Of a stretch of 64,000 nucleotides of DNA, positions 43,791 to 56,815 are shown piece by piece; the stretch's first letter is position 1, and the number at the start of each line of letters is the position of its first letter. The notes under the pieces were generated by a model. It made no database searches. It worked only from the letters and a program-made list of their open reading frames with translations, and was not told the DNA's origin. The stretch comes from Cristatella mucedo (taxonomy: Eukaryota > Bryozoa > Phylactolaemata > Cristatellidae), in the NCBI GenBank assembly GCA_009760855.2, contig WPIO01000005.1, positions 9,439,501 to 9,503,500 of the forward strand, given 5' to 3'. A program made the position numbers and the translations under genes.

Positions 43791-43854
43791 CCCATCTTCT
43801 AAGCCATTTCTGCTACTTTCATCACAAAGTAAAAAGTCAAGTAAACTTCGACGG

Positions 43855-44015
43855 CCTCATTTTATACAGCGGCAGCAGAGCCTTAGCGGCTACCACTCCG
43901 ACGGCCGTAAACAAAAACGAAAAGCCAGTTGAAGAGCGCCGACCTACAACCTTGAACCCACGACCTTGGTCTTTAAGTGCGAGTGCCTTACCAGCCTCCT
44001 TAGGCAACGACCTAG
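43855..44015 (-). repeat. Diverged SINE copy
   Basis: The minus strand shows the B-box-like 'GGGTTCAAGG' and the 'GGCTCTGCTGCCGCTGTATA' tail of the SINE family, with many changes. Confidence 0.55.
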
Positions 44016-45715
44016 GGTCACGGGTCTTGCTTCTAACTCGAATGAGTTAGAACAAGCGTGTTATTAATTGGTAAGTACGAGAACGTCCAGATCCCCTTCG
44101 GCGTCTTGAAGGCACTGCGGAAGTCGCTCTAAGGTAAGCGACTGCGTCGCCCTGACGGATTCGACTGGTCTAAGCCGAATAATTTAGAGCTCCGCTGCAT
44201 CCGGCGGAGAATTTTACTGCAAGCATTTAATTACGTATAGAGGTACACCGGACTGGGTTTGAAAAACGATAGCAATAAACTCTCTAGCGACGGTGCGCTG
44301 TGCATTCTATTTTTATCTGTTGAAACTACGGCGAATGCTTTTGCCCCACACAAAGCCTGCTTACAACGGCATCCCGGACCCAGGTCTCGTGACTTCATGC
44401 ACTTCCGCCTGTCGGAGCGTGGTGGACCCCAGGAGGTATAATACTCTGGTTACTTTTTTGTCTCTGCCGGTGAGCTCCAATCTTTTTCAGATCAGCAGTC
44501 TTGCAGAATAGCCTTATACGCGCCGCTGGTCACTGGGACTACGTGTACGGCCGCTCCTCGTTCGGCTGGTTCGTATTTTAATCGGAGGGGGTGGGGTTAT
44601 GTGAGCCTGATGGGATTGTACTTCAAGTACTGGCTGCAGCTAGCGATGGCCGCTGATGGGGGCGGGGGACAGGCCTCAACTTGCCTGGAGCTGCAGCAGC
44701 TAATTCTGCTTCAGTAGTGCTGTCGCTCACAGCTCTGCGAGTTAACTACTCCTTAGTCGCCTCAGCTGCCAGGCCAATCGCCTGCTTTCCGGCCGCATAC
44801 CAATTTTTAACGCTGCACTGTTTCCGTCCGAGAGGGCGGCTAGAACCCTGAAGGATAGGAAAAAGGAACACAGAAGCACTGTTAAGTCAGGTGATTGCAG
44901 CATTTTGGACCGGCTGTGCTGGTGCTGCTGCGGTGGCCGTTCAGTGCTACATCAGTGCACCCTGACGGACTGCTATCGACCAGCCGACGCATTGAATATG
45001 GCATTGCTTAAGGCGTCTCGCTTTTAAAGCGCGTGAGTTTAAAAGACTGGTGTACGCAAAAACGCTGGTCTCAGCGTCTAGCTGTGCCCGTGCCTTGTAC
45101 GGTTTGCCTGGCTTGTACAGACGTTTACTTTTTATATTTGCCTGTAGGTTTGCCAGCAGGTAACGTGTCGGTCTCAGAACACAGCCGGCAGTCAACAGCA
45201 GGGTCCCGTGCTTCTTTTTTACGATTTTGGTCATTGACCCTAGGTTTTCCTAGAAAGGCCGATCTTCTTAGTCGATGCAATTGGCTAGCCTGTTGGCCAG
45301 ACCCTGTGTGATCTTGCCCCCCCCCCCAGCTTGCTTACCTCTTAAGAGCGAATTTAGTGGCCAATTTAGTGAATGCTTTGATATCACAGTCAACCTAGTT
45401 TGGAACAGGCTGTGATTATAAACCAGATAGACTCAATGCAGATGTCGTGATAAGAATTGCTTCAGCTGATCGAAGTACAGAGAAAGAGGGCAAAGAGCTT
45501 ACTTAAAATAGCAAGTGTTACTTGCTGCATTGGGGTCGAAAAGAATTGGAACTTGTGCACCCTTTCCAGCTAGTTTCATGCGTTTCATTCGTTTTGTCCA
45601 GTCTGCCCGACTCATTTTTAGTGTCATGATGTTGTTGAATATGTTTCTTGCCACACGCTCAATTCACACACGGTCTAATTCTATTCCAGGTATACCTGTG
45701 CTGCACCTGACTAGC
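44016..45715. other. Region upstream of the copper transporter, no other gene seen
   Basis: No coding frame with a family signature. It should contain the transporter's promoter and 5' leader, but no convincing core element can be named. The frame of exon 1 stays open upstream to 45515, so an earlier start or an upstream exon is possible. Confidence 0.35.
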
Positions 45716-45827
45716 ATGGCTGACGATGACGACGGGTCGATGATAATTGACATGGAGATGTATTTTAGTACTGATAGCAACGTAACAGACTTCCTCTTTC
45801 AAAACTGGAATGCGACGACTGGGTCAG
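45716..45827 (+). CDS. Copper transporter exon 1
   Basis: 37 codons plus one base: acidic start, MxM copper-binding motif, then an aromatic 'FLFQNW' segment before helix 1. Donor GTATGA follows. Confidence 0.8.
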
Positions 45828-48800
45828 GTATGAGGCATCTTTGCCAGGCATCCGTGCAAGCACTTGGCATGAATAGGCTTGAGCTTGCAGGTCTCAGATA
45901 AGCAGTTGACATCTTCGGTGTTCGCTTGGGCAGCCGACCCAAGGTCCTTCAGAGTATCGTAGTGGAATCTGGCTCCCATGAACTTGCCTTGTATACCTCT
46001 CCTATGGTGCTATGCAAATGTCTATTTATTCCTGTTGTTATTATAGTTATTACAACTAATGCCACCAGTAAGGGGTTTGCCCTAAATGAATAACTTGATG
46101 CAAGTACCACATTCACCTGACTCCCTCATTGCTCCTCGAACACTCATTGCTCAAGCGATCCTACTCACCAGCCGGAAACGGTTTGAACTGGAATATGTTG
46201 AGGCCGGCACACTTGATTAAAAAATTGGAAGCATTGTCGTGAAAGGTATATTTTTGTGGGATTTGAGCTAGTATTTTTCTGAAACTTCGAGTGTAGCTGC
46301 ATCCAATTGATAAGTGTGACACATGTGAAGGCCGACTTTGTAGATATCTTACCTTTGGAAGAGCACAGATCAGCAGTTATGCACATACTTCTCAATGACT
46401 GGTTTAGGTTTTCTGATGTCATCGGTTGTTTGCCTTGTTAGGGACTTGCCGAAGAAATTATAGCTAATCTCAGGCACTGCTGTCGAGACTTCTGCCTGAC
46501 ATATGGAATAATAATAATAACAATAATAATAATAAGGCACTTGATAAAGCGCTCTCAGAGAACTCAGTCTCTTTCTAGGCGCTTCACATTTGCTGCAAAG
46601 GGAAGCACGATTGAATGGTGAGTAATATCATGCTTGATAAACATGAATAACATGTTTAGGGGTGACATGCACAGGGTCTGCACGCATAAGCACATGAAGG
46701 GCAAATCACAAGGACCTACTAAATGCTGTCCTAAATAGGTGTGTTTTAAGTTCTTTTTAAATGTGGTCAAGTCAGGGGATGTTCTGACGCAAGTCGGGAG
46801 GGAGTTCCAGGCTTTGGGAGCATACGAACTAAATGCACGGTCTCCAAAGGATTTGAGGTTTGTACGAGGTATTTGTAGACTGTTGGATTCCGAAAAGCAT
46901 GTGGTACGATGCTTGGCCTGGCCGGGTAGTAGATCTGAGAGATAGGCTGCAGCCAAAGAAGAAAGTGACCTAAAAGTGAACGACAAAACCTTGAAGTCAA
47001 TCTGTTGCTTGACTGGTAGCCAGTGCAGGTCGGCGAGAAGTGGTGAGATGTGGCAACTGCACCGCTCACGACAGACAAGCCTAGCTGAGGAGTTTTGCAC
47101 CAGCTGTAATCGCGTGATTGCACATGCCGGTAGGCCAGCAAGCAGTGAGTTACAGAAGTCAAGTCGGGATGTCACAAATGCATGGACCAACTTGGACATG
47201 GTATCCTTATCTAAACAAGTCCGAATTTTAGCAATGTTATGTAGCTGAAAGTAGGCAGATTTGACTGTGGAGCTGATGTGGTCGTCTAACGAGAGGTCAC
47301 TTTGGAACATGACATCTAAATTTTGAGCTGATTCAACAGGAGATATGCTGGCAGAGCCAATTTTGAGCGTCAGCTTTTCCAATTTCTGAATCACACTGGT
47401 TTTGCCCAGAACTAGTAAGTTAGTTTTATTATCGTTTAGTTTTAGAAAATTTGCTGCCATCCATGTGAGGATGCCATCAATACATGCAGCTTGGGAGTTG
47501 AGAGAATTCGAGGTGCTCGAAGGCTGGGAGGGATCAAAGCAAAGGTACAACTGAGTGTCATCCGCATAGAAGTGAAAGCCTAGATTGTGCTTGGCAATCA
47601 CACCAGCAAGAAGGAGAGTATAAACCGTGAAAAGAACCGGACCTAGCACGGAGCTTTGAGGTATCCCATATTTCAGAGGTACCTCAGAGGATCTTTGTCC
47701 ATTCACGTCAATACTCTGGAGTCTCCCACTGAGATATGACCTGACCCGTTGCAGAGCAGTGCCAGTGATGCCCAGGCGAGACGAGAGGCGCTCTAGAAGA
47801 ACTTTGTGATTGATAGTATCAAAAGCTGCCGAAAGATCGAGCAAAACAAGCAGAGACACTCTACCTATGTCAGCATTCCTAAGTACGTCGTTGTACAACC
47901 TAAGCAATGCTGACTCTGTAGAGTGATTAGCTCTAAAGCCAGACTGGAACTTACTAGCAAGGTTTGAAGTTTCAAGATATGAGTTCAGCTGGTCCGCCAC
48001 GACTCGTTCCAGTGTCTTTGAAAGGAATGGTAGAAGGGAGACTGGGCGGTAATTGCTCATCTTTTAGAAGATCTTTTGAGATGTAATTGTGTCTCGTGTA
48101 CGGTTGAACTGCTGGCCTTACAGAAAGACCTTAGTTGCAGAGAAGGAAACACAATGCCCACTTTGTGGCCCGATGAGAATTTTTGGTGTGCATTTGGTCC
48201 ATATTTTTTCAAATACTGCAAAGTGCCCTTTAACCGCCATGATTGTCTGCCATGATCAGTACTGGTAGCTGGTGTCAGCTGACCGTCTAAAAATCTTAGA
48301 ACCAGTGGGATTAAAGCACGCAGCATAAATCTTTCAGAATCAGTTCCCCAGCCACTAGGTTCCCAAGACAGGCCAGTAGCTAGACTGGTGACACGTGTGA
48401 TGTTCCATCACAGTTAGTTGGCAATGTCTCAACTCAGCGAGAGAACATGAACCTCGCACACCGCATGAAAATTCCGATGGGATAGTATAAGAATAATACA
48501 TTTGATATAGCGCCCTCAAAGAACTCGATCTCTTTCTAGGCACTTTACATTTGCTGCAAAGGAAACGTGATTGAATGGTTAGTGGTAGCGTGCTCAATGA
48601 CAACAAACATAACATGGTTAGGGGTGATATGCACTGGGTCAGCATGCAAATACGGTTAGTGGCATTATGCACAGTGTCAGCGCGATGCAAAAGCATGTAA
48701 AGGACGAAACACATGGACCCACTAAATGATAAATGGATGCGTTTTTAGTTTCTTCATATTAAGTTTCTTCATATTAATATTATTCTTCATGTTATTCATA

Positions 48801-51800
48801 ATAATTAAGTTGTAATGCAAGAATTTTCAGTAAGACACCGAGCTTCGTAGAGAACTTATATACAAAGCAATTTTCCTGCTTATCCCCACTGGCTTCAGGC
48901 TTTGGTAGAGATTTTGCCCATTTTTGCTTTGCTGATCAGCTTGGTGCGCTGTTCTTTCCCGACTGACACTTTTAACACGTTTCTGGTTGTTGTTGCATGC
49001 CGTGGTAGGGGAACCGTGGTAACTTGGTCATCTCGTGCATCAGTACCACTGCTCTCGTTTTCGGCCTTACATTGCACAAATCTGCTGTTACTTTGGCAAA
49101 GGCTGTCGGTTTATAGATACATCTGCTCTGCAAGTCGCAGACTGTGGAAGCAGCTTCCATAATTCTCTCGTTAGGAGATTATATCGTTTACTTTTGTGGC
49201 AATTCCAACACGCCCGTTATTGTCATTCGACTGCTGCTCCTGTCCTGTTTAATTCCTCGACCGTCGTTCAGATGCCACTGTGCTTCTTGCATTGTCTTCG
49301 TGGCATGAGATGAAAGCTGTCTTCTGTCGATTGCTCATCGTGGACCACATAGGCAGCTGGTCGCTTTTGTGAACCGGTCTGCAGCGGAACAGTCGCTTAG
49401 TCCTCTCACCTTCGTACAGACTTCGCAAACAGATATGCACACAGTCCGGCTGCCATTTGTGGATATTTTTTTGCGTGCTGTGTACATGCTTGGTGCCTAT
49501 CTCGGCAGCTGATCTGAGAAGTGTGTTGCAGAGTTGTTTCTCATGTGCCTCGCGATGGCTGCTCTGACGTTCATTCTGGAGGCCATCAAGACGCTGCAGG
49601 ACTACTGGATCACTAAGCAGAAGCTGAGCCGTCGAAGTAATGCAGTGATCGATCGAAAAGTGCTGCTCCCCGACCATCCGAGCATCGGGAGTGACTTGAG
49701 ACGCATTAGGTGAGTGGCATGTAGCTGCAGTCTAAATGCTGCATCACAAACACTGCAGTTTTGACTGAAGGTTTCAGATTGTAGCAAGCAGCTGCTCGGG
49801 CTTGTGTGGCTGCCAGACACGAGCCGTAGGTGATGCTGCCGAAGGTACTGGGGTTGGCTCTCTAGCACTGTGCAGCCTAGCTTGCTGTGCACTCTTAATT
49901 AACGTGCTGCTCAGGCAGTTAGCTCAGGCTCGCGAGCTGGGCAGATGGGCCATTTATGTGCTGGTAGCTTATTAAGCAGCTGCACTGAGGCTGCAGGCTT
50001 GCCCTTCATCACCACCAATCATTGGCCAAGCTTTGTGTATATTGCCACCTCATGAAATGGGCTCCTCCAAAGCATTCTCATTAGAACTCCCACAGTTATA
50101 GTCACTCACTGATCTTCTGCGGTCTTCCAAATCTGCACCCAGACTTTCCGAGGTGATTTCTCTGCCCCTAGCTTCAGTGGACCTGCTGCTTGCTCCAAAT
50201 CTGAGCAAGGCTGACATCTTTTTGGTCGGCCTACCTGGACATACCTAAAGCCTTGGCATAGCAGACACTCATCGTTGCTACACAGATGTTAGTGTCGTGG
50301 CTGGATGTGCCTGTGACACTTTGCTCTTTGGGTGTCACTTTTCAAGGCTCAGTTCTTGTGCAGAGTAAGCTCTTGTTTTGATCATTTCAAGTAGTTCGTT
50401 CTACTCTAAGCATGTGTGACGATAGCACCACCGATGCATGCTTGCTTGCTATTAAATAAGGATGCTGTTTGTAAAAATGAACTCTTTTAAGTGCATGGTC
50501 TCTGACATGTAAGGAGTAAAGGTCTTAGCTGAATCAGAGTACCAGTCGGAATCTTACAGTCTCAGACCCAACTCTTAAAGACTGCTAACCTTTTGTTCGA
50601 ACGATGCCACCTTTAAGTACCGTATGAGTTCCTTTTCGAAAAATACTGTATCAGTAATATAACACTGATCTTCGGCCCTGTTGCCTTTGAAGTTGTTGCC
50701 TACCACGCGACTGTGGTCTGTCTGTTACTCGGGGACAGCTTAGATTCTGACAGGTTAGAGTTTAGCTGCAGGCAGCATACAGAGCTCGCTCGTGCACCAA
50801 GTGCATGCTATCGAAGTGCTGACAATGCAACGGCATGCACTCAACGTTTGTGGCTATTATGCTGTGTTCCGGCATCTGCTTTGTGCACCGTGCATCGATC
50901 GTCTGCAAAGTTGCTGGTGCATTTAGCCGATCTCTGCATGGAGCCAGTCCTGCATGCAGAGGTTTTGAAAAGCAGGTGGTTGCTGGCTGATAAACGCAGA
51001 CATCTGAATTGTATGTTGTTTCCATTGTGGCATCGTAGCCACTGTGAAACCAGATGAGCTACATTAACTGGGAATCCCTCACGTCTTCAGATCACCCTTC
51101 TTTTCCACCCAGCATTAGAAATGGTACCCCAAGTTCAAGTGGATGTGGTGCTGCATGATGAACCGAAGCTAGTTGCCATTACAATAGTAATAATCGATCG
51201 TTTTTAAAGTGCCCCAAGAGAACATATTTTCTTTTCATGTGCTTTACAGCTTGCTGCAAGAGAACCAATATCCAAGGGTTAGTGGCATACATGCTATAAA
51301 GCATGCTAAGGCAATCAGGTGTAATGCTTATTATGCCAGAACGCTAAAGCAAACACGAAGACACTCTTGGTCACCAGTTAGTAGGACTTCGGGCTAGAGA
51401 ATGCCCTGGATCATGTACAGGTCATCATGCAAAACACATTCGAACAAAAAAGACAAGTTCACCAAGAGGGGAAGGGAAGGCTGACCTTGGCAGATGCATC
51501 TTTAGCTGAGACTTAAATAGCCTAAGGTCATTCCAGCTAGTGACCTTAGCCAAAAGCACCTTCCAGACTTTCGGTGCATTTGAGCTGAAGGCCATATCAC
51601 CAAAAGATTTAAATTTAGTGCGAGGGAAGGACAGCAAGTTGACTCGATAGTGAAGTATGGATGGTGCTGGAACGCGTGACTGGAGATGCAAGCACTTGGG
51701 ATAGGTTGGCTGGTCAGAGCGAGCAACATGACCTGTAAGTCAGTATGAAGGAGCTTATAGTCGATCGATGCCTGAGAGGGAGCCGTCAGTGAAGTGAAGC

Positions 51801-54118
51801 CGAGTGCAGGGCTAAGAGACGGAAAGGGGCTGCTCGTGTGCTTTTCATTTGCCGGGGGGGGGGGGCAGCAGCGGCATCAGTGACACTGCGTCTCTAATCA
51901 CAGGCCCCATGCTGTCCCCTTGCGCCTCGAGTACCACTAGGAAGCACTTGAAGGCCGTGCCTTCATCGCTAGGTTTAAGCCGCCATGTCACACTGTTTTC
52001 AGCGGTATGCCAACGAGGCCAGCAGACACCGAAGAACTGCAGCCGATGACCGGTAGGCCAATGCCTGGATACGGTTCTACACTGTCCCTGCCTTCGATCC
52101 TGAGGCTAGGCTCGGGTGCTTGGCAACCGAATGCAGTGGCGCATCCACGTGGCAGCAGGCCGTGCGATAGGGATAGCGAAGAAGTCCGAGTGGCTCGGAG
52201 TCAGGCGTACGTATGTAGTAGAGTGGTTTCTTGGTGCTCACTAACTCCACGGTGACCCGGCTAAGCCTTGCTTTGCACGTATGTAACACCGGCCTCTGGC
52301 CTCGAGCACTGCCGTCGATGCCTGTTTGGTTTATCGGATGGACTCTGTGTTTCCTGCTGTGACGTTGCTATTACTCCAGCGACGAGGAGGGTACGACTGC
52401 CAAACTTGTTTGCGTGTTTGTGACATCACGTCTAGCAATTGACGTGTTTGTGACATCGCGTAAATAGCAACTACTGCAAATTCCTTTTATTCGGGACTTC
52501 CTTTCTGCGCCCTCAATCAGCATCAATTGGCGAAACCCCCGGCAGAAGCAGCATAAACGGCTGAGCTGCCGAATCACGTTACTTCCGTCACAGCTTCAGT
52601 GGCTCCCTATTAAACGTCGATTCGACTGCTTGGCACATTGGTCGCTTCACTTGCTTGCCTACATATCCACCCTTGCTCTGCCGGTCATGTGCTCTTCGAA
52701 GCACTCGCTCCTCGGCTTCCAGTCGTCTAGCCGTTTTTTTCAACAAATTGAAGTATTTTTGTTATCAGACCTTCAGTTTGTATTAACCGCGAGTCTGGAT
52801 TTCGGGTCATGCTTCTGGTGCATCTGCATTGCCCATGCCTAATTCAAGTCTCAGCCAAAGACACGTCTGTTCCCATCAACTTTTGCTGCTTTGTCGGTAG
52901 CTCACTTATCTCACTTGTCTGTGTGCTTTGCATGCCTGTACATTTGCATGATTCTGTTCATATTACTAACAAGGGGTTCTACTAACCGCTGGTCGCAAGT
53001 GTTTTATTGAGTACTTTTCTGCATGCTTGTCTAAGCAAGATACCTTGCCTGTTATTAACCCCTGAAGATTGCTTCTATTCTAGCAATATGTAGATCGCCT
53101 AGACTGAGATTTAATTCTCTTAGGGCGCTATACAAGTGCATGGCGAATATCATTCTCGCAGTAAGGCACATTGGAAATGGAACGCATGGGGACCATGCCT
53201 CTTGGGTGTGCCTGCTTGGCGCCGCGAGCTTGACTTGTGGCTCTCGGAGGCCGTATGTTTCCCATGCTTCAGGAAGTGCAGCTCTCTGGGAACCGGCCGA
53301 GAGCATGCAAAGCGCTGCGCTGCCACCGCCTGCTCGGCAATGACAATCGACGCTGTCATTCGCACGAGACCATGCACGCTGGCTCTGAGGTGCACTGCTG
53401 GCTCTGCAAGCGGGCCAGCTGTTTCAGCCCACGATCGCCTGGCCACCGCCACTGCCTCAGTGCAGTGCCTGCCGTCTCCGCTGGCATTTCTCGCTCCGCG
53501 TGCGGCATTCGCCACTCTACTTTCGCGAGCTGCTCGTGTGTGCAGCGAGGCACTTTCGCTCGGAGGACGCGTGGCCGCGGCCTGTGCACGCAGCCCGGGG
53601 GCGGGTTTGAGTGGGTGCGACCACCCCCTCCCAGTCCTGGCAGTGGCAGACTCATGCTTTGTGCTGCACTTCCACTTGCACCGGGCATTGCGCGTTTCAG
53701 CATGTGGCAGCACGTCACGCAGACGTGCGTGATGGCCCTGCAGGTGACCGTGGGCTACCTACTCATGCTGGCCGTTATGAGCTACAACGTCTGGATCGTT
53801 CTCACGGTCTGCGCGAGTGAGTCTGCGTGCTGCCAGTGCGCACTCGCGTGGGCCTGCAGCCGGCCCCCAAGATGGCCTTCCAGCGCTGCCGCTGCCGTTT
53901 GGCGCCTTGCTTGCGTGCGTTTTCCGCGTTTGCTCGTGTGCACGCACGTCCTCCTCTCCCGAGGCAAGCTGTGATGCCTCTCGCTGGTGTCCCGCCCAGG
54001 CAGCACTGTCGCCTACTTCGTATTCGCCATGGTGCGACATTCGGTGAGGTGGTCAATGTACAAGAATTTGCATGCCGACAACGTGGTAGACGAGATCCTT
54101 CGATCTGTGAGCAGCTGA
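45716..54118 (+). CDS. Copper transporter, Ctr/SLC31 family (four exons)
   Basis: Imports copper(I) as a trimer in a cell membrane. Exons 45716-45827, 49532-49709, 53701-53816 and 54000-54118 have matching phases (1, 2, 1) and GT/AG borders and give 174 residues, within the family's usual range. The N-terminus carries a Met-rich MEM motif. The first membrane helix is at the start of exon 2 ('MCLAMAALTFILEAIK'). Exon 3 holds helix 2 with the diagnostic MxxxM (MLAVM), and helix 3 spans the exon 3/4 junction. The helix-3 GxxxG of the family appears here as SxxxA. The C-terminus is short and lacks a clear HCH end. Introns are about 3.7 kb, 4.0 kb and 183 bp; intron 1 contains an antisense LINE. 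Splicing is predicted by eye. Confidence 0.85.
46505..48060 (-). mobile_element. LINE family B with a 498-codon reverse transcriptase frame
   Basis: CR1/L2-like non-LTR retrotransposon, 5'-truncated, antisense in intron 1 of the copper transporter. The uninterrupted frame 48060-46564 covers the reverse transcriptase fingers ('NYRPVS', 'AAFDTINH'), the '[10 protein letters not shown]' motif and the catalytic 'YADD' (about 47545), and then the thumb and C-terminal region. The 3' tail runs to an ATT/AAT-rich microsatellite at 46505-46535. The endonuclease domain is missing, so it cannot move on its own. Its long open frame makes it one of the youngest LINEs here. Confidence 0.93.
48490..48740 (-). 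repeat. LINE family B 3' end
   Basis: The minus strand matches the last 250 bp of the family B LINE with moderate divergence. Confidence 0.75.
49100..49330 (+). repeat. Old LINE family A fragment
   Basis: A 'LQVADCGSSFHNS' segment and following words resemble the C-terminal end of LINE A; heavily diverged. Confidence 0.45.
49532..49709 (+). CDS. Copper transporter exon 2
   Basis: Acceptor TTGCAG, then helix 1 and a basic cytoplasmic loop of about 35 residues; donor GTGAGT. Confidence 0.85.
49710..51184. other. Part of transporter intron 2, nothing recognised
   Basis: No repeat or gene that I can support; open frames near 50713-51057 lack any signature. Confidence 0.35.
51185..51790 (-). 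repeat. LINE family C, C-terminal fragment
   Basis: The minus strand reads 'FPRTKFKSFGDMAFSSNAPKVW' type words (shown in part; about 51570-51640) typical of the LINE C-terminal end. Broken. Confidence 0.6.
52585..53140 (+). repeat. LINE family C, C-terminal fragment and tail
   Basis: 'LQWLPIKRRFDC' (about 52590-52630) is the LINE post-RT motif, and the region ends in the 'cttagggcgctatacaag' tail shared with 750-885. Confidence 0.65.
53701..53816 (+). CDS. Copper transporter exon 3
   Basis: Acceptor CGTTTCAG. Encodes helix 2 with MxxxM and the start of helix 3; donor GTGAGT. Larger open frames running through this stretch in GC-rich DNA are shadows. Confidence 0.88.
54000..54118 (+). CDS. 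Copper transporter exon 4
   Basis: Acceptor CCGCCCAG. Completes helix 3 ('VAYFVFAM'), then a cytoplasmic tail of about 28 residues ending at TGA 54116-54118. An AATAAA at about 55183 is a possible, distant polyadenylation signal. Confidence 0.85.
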
Positions 54119-54861
54119 AGGATGCATGCCAGCAGCCCGAGTGTGTGGCGCCACCTCTGAAGCTGCTAATGTCGCATTCGTCGCCTTGCCACGATGTCAG
54201 ATGCCGGCTGCGTGCGTGCCCACAGCCGAAACCGGTCGTCAAATCTGGCACTGAAGCCTTGCTCGTGCATTCTCTAAAGCAGCATCGCGTGAGGCTGCCG
54301 TCTGACTGGTGGTCACAGTCGAGGCAAGCGCTCGCGACGAGCTGCCCCACCATGCTCTATTGCGCCAGGCATGCTTGCTCAAAATTGAGCTGCTGAGCAG
54401 TGGCTTGCCTGCCTGTAGCTGATAGCCTATAATGTGGAGTTTTGCTGAGAGAAGCCACTGATGATGCTTTCACTCGTGACTACAGTTATTTATTTAATAG
54501 CCTATCCTGGAAGGGCTATTTACATGTCGAAGTTGTGCCAGCAAAATCGCCATAGAGCTTTGGAGCGTCTCGCAGCCTTCGCCTTGAAGGTGCCATTAAG
54601 GCATTCCCGTGGCCCACTTGAAGCTGTCTCGTTTTGTTGCTTATTGCCATATGCCGATGCAATCAGCATCGGACCTATCGTCCCTGCTGAGAAAACCGTG
54701 ACAGATATTTTAAGTATGTAAATGTCATTTTAAAATTATCATCAGTCTGCTATTGTCGTACAAATGCATTCTGTGTTTCGGTTACTGCTGCCAAGGTCCG
54801 TGAATTCGATATTTCGCATAGGAAACTCACAGCAAGTGTGGGGCATGTGCTTTAAATAAAT

Positions 54862-55020
54862 AAATCCTAGCTGATTAAACAGCCTCTTTTTGTATAGCGA
54901 CAGAAGAGCCTTGACGGCTATCGCCGCCGCTTGCAGTGGCGATAAAGGATTGCCCACAGCAGGAATCGAACCCACGACCTCGGGACCGAGGTCGTGAAAG
55001 CAACCGCCGTACCTAGTTTG
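54862..55020 (-). repeat. tRNA-derived SINE
   Basis: A well-preserved minus-strand copy with B box (GGTTCGATTCC complement at about 54963) and T-rich tail at 54862-54890. Confidence 0.85.
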
Positions 55021-55239
55021 CCATCACGGCTAGCTTTGTATTTCCAGCATTGTCTCGGGCCTTATGGCATGCTTTCCCTCAAGCAGTGATGTGAATCACT
55101 TGACATAGTGGTTAACAGGCCTACTATAACCCCAGCGGCCAATCCTAAAAGTTTGCCTGTCGACCTACTTGCTCAACGTGCAATAAACTCCTAATAATAC
55201 ACGGCATGATTCTTGATGTCACCCTTGACTTGTTTGCTT

Positions 55240-56815
55240 TGACCGAGACTCGGCGAAATCGACTAACTGGTGGACCGTAACCTAGGTCACCCCCACAGGC
55301 TGGTCTTTCATTCTTGCCCTAGATAAATCAAAACTGGTAAGAGTAGTCGCCGCTGTCACAGTTTCCTCCTTCAAATTCAATTAGTTTGCTGTTCTATCGA
55401 AGCAGTCTGTCGAAAATCTTTGTTTTGAGTCACTCTAACAGCAAGTTGTCAATGGTGATAGTGATCCCTGTCTCTCCCTAGGTACCAATCTCTCCTTCAT
55501 TAAAGATTCTTCTAACCTCATTTCGATTCCATCCTCTTTAAATCGTCACTTCCTCGTTCTGGGGGATTTAAACGTTCGTTTTGACAACTCAACTGATACT
55601 TTAATTCATGCCTAATTGAGTGCTTTGACTCTCAGCTTTTCTTGTGGCTCATGTGCATGAGCCACAATCAAAACAAAGGTCGCACGCTCGGTCAAGTGTT
55701 ATCCGACGATTGTACACGATCGTCACCTGTTATCACCTAATTTTGCAGTCTGAAAGCTGATCTCATCCAGTCTGTAGTTTGTGATATCCTTTTCATCCAG
55801 AATCATCTGTTAATCACCCAACCATAAGACCCCTGACATTGATGCTCTCCACACGAAAATAACTTCCTCGCCCGTACTGCTTAATCGTCCTTCCGACCTG
55901 TCCTCACTGGAAAAATGCCACAATACGACTCAAGCCGTCGTTCGCTACAAGTTTGCACCTCTGACTAAGCAGGCTTTGTATCCTTGCCCAAATAGCTTAC
56001 GGTTCACCGAAGACAGTAAACTAACTAAACTCTACTAAGCCCAAGCTTGAGAAAGTAAACATAAGGCCATAAGTGACCATCCATGGAGAGGCATTCAGGA
56101 ACTACTGTAGATCATACCAATCTATCCTAGCAAAGGCCGGGGCTCGCTTATATTAAAATCCTCGAATCACAGATGCACTATCTAAAAATGCTGATTTCTA
56201 CCGTCTATCCATTTCCTTAACAACATCTAGGTTAGCTTCTTATCTTGTGATCCTTGTGGTGATCTTGCAGATTGCTTTTCTAACTTCGTTGTCAGCAAGA
56301 TAGACAAGACCAGAGACTCCACTCGTAAGGTAACCGCATCTTTGCTGGACTCCTATCCCTCAGTACCAACTCCACAGGACAGTATCCTCCCTTAATTCCA
56401 GGCAGCACTTTAATGTCTGCATTCAAGCCTGCCCTCACTCTGACATTCATTTCCAATGTTAAAAGACTACTTGCTCTGTTGACACTATTCCCACTGTTGA
56501 ACTTGTGTGATGCATAGATATGCTGCTATCGTGCACAAATCACAGTATCTCCTGGGCCGTAGGACTGGTCCCTCCCACCTTTCAAAAAAGCTGTTATGCC
56601 ACTATTTAACAGTACTACTAGATCAAGTGAACTTGAGCAAATTCAGCCCAGCCTCCCTACTGCCATTTCTGTTGATACCGAAACAAGTAGCTGCAAACCA
56701 GCTAAACTTTTGTCTTGCAATTTGAAACCTAATTTGAAACCTAAACCTAACCAGCAAATAATTCTCAGTCTGGCTTTTAGAGCTAATGACTCCACGGAGT
56801 TGTATCCAAGCAAGG
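55240..56815 (+). repeat. Ancient LINE: endonuclease and linker region
   Basis: A 'FLVLGDLNVRFDNSTDTL' segment (about 55550-55600) is the LINE endonuclease signature, followed by 'GRTLGQVLSDD'. Downstream words fit the linker to the reverse transcriptase. No long frame survives. A 26-base palindrome (TTGTGGCTCATG and its complement) lies at 55642-55667. Confidence 0.65.

Noticed and set aside
53136-54396. Several long overlapping open frames on both strands (up to about 245 codons)
   Set aside because: GC-rich DNA leaves frames open by chance. Only two short segments carry a family signature, and these are exons 3 and 4 of the copper transporter.
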